A stretch of DNA of 27,422 nucleotides from Bacillota bacterium (GTDB lineage: Bacteria; Bacillota; Clostridia; Christensenellales; Aristaeellaceae), in the NCBI GenBank assembly GCA_023395615.1, contig JAEWYP010000059.1, positions 1 through 27,422 on the forward strand. The letters run 5' to 3'. Under the pieces are notes generated by a model. The model was not told the origin of the DNA. It did no database searches and saw only the letters and a program-made list of their open reading frames with translations. Position 1 is the first letter of the stretch. Every line of letters begins with the position of its first letter. Made by a program: the position numbers and the translations under genes. Shown here piece by piece: positions 23,772-27,422 of the stretch.

Positions 23772-24836
23772 TTATTGCGCTGCGCCCTGTTCGGTAGCGG
23801 ATGCAAAGTAAACGATGTCGTTAACCGAGCGTTCCTCTACCCCTTTGATGCTTAATAGCTGATTGTGATACACCAGCGCCGAACTGTTGCCGCCGTCCAG
23901 ATTATACGCCTGCTGGCAGCCGATCTGCGCCATAAACTTGGCCAGCGTCGGCAGCGTAACCCCCGCCGACTCGTCGATACGCCCGTCCACCGTCACGATG
24001 GTGTAAGTCAGAGGGCCAATCTGCCCGATCGCGGCGCGCGGCTCCTGCCCGTAAGGGTTCCATCCGTACTCCTGTGAAATGTCGCAGATATTGCCGTCCA
24101 TCACCAGCGAAGGCCCGAAAAAGAAAGCGTTCACAATCTGATGGGTTTGCAGGAGCGTGACGATGGCGTTCTGCTGTGTCTGTTTGCCTGCGGGCAGCAG
24201 GTGAAAATCCGCGTTCTCATCAATCAGCAGCAGGTCGTAATTATCACTCACTTTTTTACGAACCGTCTGCCCCTGCCGCACAATGTAGCCGCCCGTATAC
24301 TTGGAATAGAAGTCGCCGTTGACCGCCACGACAGCGTTCACGCTTTTCGCAAGCGTCGTGGTAGGCGCGGTGCGCGTGCTGTTCAAATCCCCCGCTACGG
24401 CAGTGCGAAGCTGCGACGGTGTGGCAATCTTCACATACGCGACGTGGTAAATACTGTCGTCCTGTTTCACTTCCTGTATTTCCACGATGATCGTATCATC
24501 GCGGTAGCCCGTGTCGGTAAAGTTCGCTTCTACCGGCGCGCGGCCGACGGTGTTGATATCCTCGTCCAGACTTGCGATGTCGTTCACAGGCAAAATGTCG
24601 CTCATCGCGGCGCTGGCGAGAATCCGAAACGGTTTCAGCTGCGCCCCAAGATCAGCGGGCACCTCAGCTTCGTCGTCGTCGCCCCAGTCCATCGGCGCAT
24701 CGTTCTGATATTGTTGCCGAGCCGTTTGCAGGATCGCGCCGGATGGTACTGCAAAGGTTAGCGACAGCGCCATCACCGCAACAAGCAGTGTAATCAGCGT
24801 GAGAGTCAGTCGAGATCCTCTATGGTTGCCCTTCAT
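23772..24836 (-). CDS. Phosphodiester glycosidase family protein, membrane-anchored
   Basis: This 354-residue protein has a basic N-terminus and one hydrophobic segment at about residues 10-30, probably an uncleaved anchor, then an acidic linker (WGDDDEAE) and a NAGPA/DUF2233 domain. The family signature YNLDGGNSSALVY lies near the C-terminus, with VVAVNGDFYS and FFFGPSLVMDG before it; these fit the sugar-phosphodiester cleaving fold. It probably acts on cell-surface polymers. ATG 24836 was preferred over ATG 24863 and 24905 because the predicted transcript starts near 24904 and a GAAAGGGA stretch precedes it. It is the first gene of the run ending with the kinase gene at 16992. Confidence 0.83.
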   Translation of the reverse strand: MKGNHRGSRLTLTLITLLVAVMALSLTFAVPSGAILQTARQQYQNDAPMDWGDDDEAEVPADLGAQLKPFRILASAAMSDILPVNDIASLDEDINTVGRAPVEANFTDTGYRDDTIIVEIQEVKQDDSIYHVAYVKIATPSQLRTAVAGDLNSTRTAPTTTLAKSVNAVVAVNGDFYSKYTGGYIVRQGQTVRKKVSDNYDLLLIDENADFHLLPAGKQTQQNAIVTLLQTHQIVNAFFFGPSLVMDGNICDISQEYGWNPYGQEPRAAIGQIGPLTYTIVTVDGRIDESAGVTLPTLAKFMAQIGCQQAYNLDGGNSSALVYHNQLLSIKGVEERSVNDIVYFASATEQGAAQ

Positions 24837-24910
24837 GTACGAATTCGTCCCTTTCTTTATCATTTCACGCGCCGTTTTCCCGAAGTCAGGCGTGAAACCT
24901 GCCATAAATT

Positions 24911-24939
24911 ATTATACATGATCGCACTGTTCACGGCAA
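24911..24939 (-). promoter_or_regulatory. Near-consensus sigma-A promoter
   Basis: On the minus strand TTGCCG (24939-24934) and TATAAT (24916-24911) are separated by 17 bases. Transcription would begin near 24904, about 68 bases before the phosphodiester glycosidase start. No terminator was found in the short gaps of the following six-gene run. Confidence 0.85.
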
Positions 24940-24960
24940 GGATGAAACCGTTTCAACCCT

Positions 24961-25512
24961 TCACAGTCGGCGCGTTTCGTCCAGAAAGTGCTGTTCGTTC
25001 AGCAACGCTTCCAGCATATACACGTTTCGGCACAACAGCGTACCCGCCTGTTCGACAGCGCCAATAAATTCGCCGCTCATGGCGCGTAACCCACCCTGTT
25101 CCGTAAGCGGGCACACAGCCCACGCGCGCGGGTCGATCTCGGCTTCTATGCGTGCGTTGTCCCCGCTTTCGTCCATTACTACCTTAACGCGCAGCGGAAA
25201 GATACGGCACGCAAAGGGTCTTTGGGTCCGGTCGCACTTTCCTTCGCAGATGAGTTTTTTTCCACCTTTATATAGTGTGTCGTCGTCTGCCAGCCGATAA
25301 GGGAACCCCTCGATCGGTTCGCGGTAGAGACGCTCCTCATACGGCATCAGCAGCATCCCGTTTTCCCCGGTTTCGTCCGCTTTGCAGCAGGCCCCGCCGC
25401 AGATACGCCCGCAGTCGGTTTTAAGCGGCGTGGCATCTTCCAGCAGCTTTCGCGCCTCGCGCAGCGTTTTCAACGCAAGTGGCGCAGACAGGATTCCAAG
25501 CAATTTGCTCAT
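24961..25512 (-). CDS. YkgJ-like cysteine-cluster protein
   Basis: This 183-residue soluble protein has the cysteine pattern of the YkgJ/UPF0153 family, thought to bind zinc or an iron-sulfur cluster. The visible ligands are Cys34, Cys38 and the Cys42-Cys43 pair, then Cys89, Cys93 and Cys102 in RPFACRIFPL, and Cys134. No catalytic activity is established for the family. ATG 25512 follows GGGAGGA. It is a single gene under its own promoter at 25558-25586; no terminator is obvious before the next promoter at 24939. Confidence 0.78.
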   Translation of the reverse strand: MSKLLGILSAPLALKTLREARKLLEDATPLKTDCGRICGGACCKADETGENGMLLMPYEERLYREPIEGFPYRLADDDTLYKGGKKLICEGKCDRTQRPFACRIFPLRVKVVMDESGDNARIEAEIDPRAWAVCPLTEQGGLRAMSGEFIGAVEQAGTLLCRNVYMLEALLNEQHFLDETRRL

Positions 25513-25557
25513 GACAGTCCTCCCCGTTTTGCCGGTATCCGGCTTCGCGGCGCCCCC

Positions 25558-25586
25558 ATCATAACAAAGCCGGGCATGCTTTTCAA
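25558..25586 (-). promoter_or_regulatory. Putative sigma-A promoter of the YkgJ-like gene
   Basis: On the minus strand TTGAAA (25586-25581) and TATGAT (25563-25558) are separated by 17 bases. Transcription would begin near 25551, about 40 bases before the start codon. Confidence 0.8.
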
Positions 25587-25638
25587 GCGGTACGGATGCA
25601 CTTTACCTGTTTCAAACGTAAACTTCACCCAATTCGAC

Positions 25639-25664
25639 TTGCGCGGTTTCCCGTCTGCGCGCAA
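25639..25664. repeat. 7-bp inverted repeat between divergent promoters
   Basis: TTGCGCG at 25639-25645 and CGCGCAA at 25658-25664 form a perfect inverted repeat with a 12-base centre, midway between the YkgJ-like and MFS promoters. It could be an operator; chance is not excluded. Otherwise the gene-free stretch 25513-25771 holds only the two promoters. Confidence 0.3.
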
Positions 25665-25698
25665 ACTGAAGAAGACGGTTCGTTTCACCGCACGGCGA

Positions 25699-25727
25699 TT
25701 GACTTTGCAGCTCGACCGCGCTATGAT
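25699..25727 (+). promoter_or_regulatory. Putative sigma-A promoter of the MFS transporter gene
   Basis: TTGACT at 25699-25704 and TATGAT at 25722-25727 are separated by 17 bases, 45 bases before the start codon. Confidence 0.82.
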
Positions 25728-25771
25728 ATTTTCATGGCGGCTGCGCCGCAATTGAAGGAGGAAAAAACCTC

Positions 25772-27109
25772 ATGAAACTTGACACGAGCCGAACCGTCCG
25801 AGTCGGATTCGCGTTCCTCTCCATCTGTGCTTTCTGGCAGCTTTACGACAACGTGGTTCCCCTAATTCTCAAATTCACCTTCAACATCCCGGATGGGCCC
25901 AGCGGTATCGTGATGTCGCTGGATAACATACTGGCGCTCTTCCTCCTGCCGCTGTTTGGCGCCCTTTCCGACCAGACCCATACCCGTCTTGGCAGGCGCA
26001 CGCCTTTCATCCTGGGCGGTACAGCTGCGGCGGTGCTGCTGATGAACCTGCTGCCCATCGCGGATAATGCACACAGCTTCTGGCTGTTTATCGTGGCGCT
26101 GGCGCTGCTGCTGGTGGCCATGGGCACCTACCGCTCCCCCGCCGTGGCGCTGATGCCGGACGTGACCCCCAAGCCTCTGCGCTCCAAGGGCAACGCAATC
26201 ATCAACCTGATGGGCACGCTGGGCGGCATCTTTACGCTGGTCGTAACCAAGTTTCTGGTATTAGACCGTGCCGGCGGCTCCAGCGACTACACCTATCTGT
26301 TTATCGCGGTCGCGGTGCTGATGGTAGCCGCCGTAGTCGTGCTGTTAATCACGGTAAAGGAAAAGAAGCTGGCGCAGGAAACCGCCGTCGTAAACGACGC
26401 CTACGACGCCGCGGAAGCCGCCAAGCTGCCTCCGGAAGAGCGCCGGGCCGAAGAAGAAGCCAGCCGAAAAGCCAAGGCAGGGCTGCGCTCCCTTTCGCCC
26501 GAGGTGCGGAAAAGCCTGATGCTGATTCTGTTCAGCGTTTTCTTTTGGTTCATGGGGTATAACGCGGTCACCACCGTGTTTACAAAGTATGTAATCGTGC
26601 AGTGGGGGTACGATCTAAGCACCGCTTCCAACTTCCTGATGATCGCCACAGGCGCGGCCATGCTTTGCTACATTCCGGTGGGCATGCTCTCCTCCCGGTT
26701 TGGCCGCAAGCGGATGATCCAGTTCGGCGTGCTTCTGCTGACCCTGAGCTTTGGGGTGCTCGGTCTGTTCGGAAGCTTCTCGCCGCTGCTGTATGGCCTG
26801 TTTGCGCTGGTGGGCGTCGCGTGGGCCACCATCAACGTCAACAGCTATCCCATGGTGGTGGAAATCAGCAAGAGCGGAGACGTGGGCCAGTATACCGGAT
26901 ATTATTACACCTTCTCTATGGCCGCGCAGATCGTGACCCCTATCCTGAGCGGTTACCTGATCCAGTATCTGGGTTATCGCGTTCTTGCTCCCTATGCGGC
27001 TCTGATGGTCGCCATATCCTTTATTACCATATCGCTTACCCGGCACGGCGACGCTCGGCCCGAGGCCCCCAAGAGCGCGCTGGAAGCTTACGACGCGGGA
27101 GATGATTAA
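25772..27109 (+). CDS. MFS transporter, SLC45/GPH-like sugar carrier
   Basis: This 445-residue integral membrane protein has about 12 hydrophobic segments in two halves, joined by a charged cytoplasmic loop at about 192-245. The loop between segments 2 and 3 carries GALSDQTHTRLGRRTPF (about 63-79), the MFS motif A in the form typical of sucrose and glycoside-cation symporters. Substrate and coupling ion cannot be told; sugar uptake is inferred from family likeness. ATG 25772 follows AAGGAGG at good spacing. The next gene begins 2 bases after its stop codon. Confidence 0.88.
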   Translation: MKLDTSRTVRVGFAFLSICAFWQLYDNVVPLILKFTFNIPDGPSGIVMSLDNILALFLLPLFGALSDQTHTRLGRRTPFILGGTAAAVLLMNLLPIADNAHSFWLFIVALALLLVAMGTYRSPAVALMPDVTPKPLRSKGNAIINLMGTLGGIFTLVVTKFLVLDRAGGSSDYTYLFIAVAVLMVAAVVVLLITVKEKKLAQETAVVNDAYDAAEAAKLPPEERRAEEEASRKAKAGLRSLSPEVRKSLMLILFSVFFWFMGYNAVTTVFTKYVIVQWGYDLSTASNFLMIATGAAMLCYIPVGMLSSRFGRKRMIQFGVLLLTLSFGVLGLFGSFSPLLYGLFALVGVAWATINVNSYPMVVEISKSGDVGQYTGYYYTFSMAAQIVTPILSGYLIQYLGYRVLAPYAALMVAISFITISLTRHGDARPEAPKSALEAYDAGDD

Positions 27110-27111
27110 CC

Positions 27112-27422
27112 TTGGTGTGGTATCTTTGGCTGATAATCATTGTCGCTTTTCTGTTTGCCCTGTATCTGTGGCTGATTGCCCCAAGCCTGCGCCACCCCGC
27201 ACTGGGAGTGCTGGGCGGGAAATATTACGCGCATCGCGGCCTGCACGACGGAAATCATTCCGTGCCGGAGAACAGTCTGGCGGCCTTCCGGCTGGCGGTG
27301 GAAGCGGGGTACGGGATGGAGCTGGATGTGCAGCTGACAAAAGATCATGTGCTGATCGTCCATCACGACGGCAACACCCGCCGTGTCTGCGGCGTGGATC
27401 GTGAAATCTGCAACACTCTCTA
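27112..27422 (+). CDS. Glycerophosphodiester phosphodiesterase, N-terminal part
   Basis: The frame runs off the window end after about 103 codons. It encodes a membrane segment at about residues 2-20, then AHRG, VPENSLAAF and ELDVQLTKD followed by HHD, the catalytic and metal-binding start of GDPD enzymes, which split glycerophosphodiesters to glycerol 3-phosphate and an alcohol. The start is TTG 27112, 10 bases after GGGAG in the end of the transporter gene; GTG 27115 is an alternative. Translational coupling to the transporter gene is likely. Confidence 0.85.
   Translation, partial: MVWYLWLIIIVAFLFALYLWLIAPSLRHPALGVLGGKYYAHRGLHDGNHSVPENSLAAFRLAVEAGYGMELDVQLTKDHVLIVHHDGNTRRVCGVDREICNTL

Noticed and set aside
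25509..25751. An 80-codon minus-strand frame upstream of the YkgJ-like gene
   Set aside because: It covers two divergent promoters, has no ribosome binding site and no recognisable motif.

Overview
The window looks like a chromosomal segment of an uncultured Bacillota (Firmicutes) bacterium of the clostridial type. Reasons: almost every gene has a strong GGAGG-type ribosome binding site; the run DUF1385 - prmC - prfA - tsaC - ywlE is a familiar clostridial order; the phosphatase is of the YwlE (protein-arginine phosphatase) type; pyruvate kinase carries the extra C-terminal PEP-utiliser-like domain common in this phylum; and there are a YesL-like protein and a barnase/barstar pair. No rRNA, tRNA, CRISPR array or complete insertion sequence was seen. 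The genus cannot be fixed by reading alone.

Layout. (1) 130-3233, plus strand: a sugar ABC importer operon of a substrate-binding protein and two permeases, with a hairpin after the first gene and a clear terminator after the last. No ATPase gene is present, so a shared MsmX/UgpC-type ATPase elsewhere is likely. (2) 3304-4807: the damaged remains of a second sugar-transporter operon, namely a permease lacking its N-terminal half and a YesL-like membrane protein whose reading frame runs through a perfect terminator hairpin. (3) 12265 down to 4804, minus strand: a long, tightly packed run gpsA, DUF1385, prmC, prfA, tsaC, ywlE, PHP phosphoesterase, secreted barnase-like RNase, barstar-like inhibitor, apparently read from one promoter at about 12300. 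(4) 12421-14280, plus strand: a HerA/YjgR-like ATPase divergent from gpsA. (5) 15994 down to 14388, minus strand: flavin reductase and a phosphodiester glycosidase; divergent from them, 16079-16972 encodes a membrane-anchored metallophosphoesterase-like protein that has lost most of its metal ligands and appears to start at CTG. (6) 24836 down to 16992, minus strand: phosphodiester glycosidase paralogue, a divergent Lgt-like membrane protein, ogt, pyk, GH31 alpha-xylosidase and a PfkB sugar kinase, downstream of a near-consensus promoter at 24911-24939. (7) 25512-24961 minus (YkgJ-like cysteine-cluster protein) and 25772 onward plus (MFS sugar transporter, then a glycerophosphodiester phosphodiesterase cut by the window end), fired from divergent promoters.

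How the genes fit together. Sugar import (ABC importer, MFS carrier), sugar release and phosphorylation (GH31, PfkB) and lower glycolysis (Pyk) form one theme. Translation termination and fidelity (RF1, its glutamine methylase, tRNA t6A synthesis) plus phospholipid precursor synthesis (GpsA) form the other, with a secreted RNase and its cytoplasmic inhibitor at the tail of that operon. The most unusual items are the barnase/barstar pair with coordinated interface changes, the terminator inside an open reading frame, the metal-ligand-depleted phosphoesterase with a CTG start, and an Lgt-like protein without the catalytic histidine in a segment where the importer's binding protein has no lipobox.
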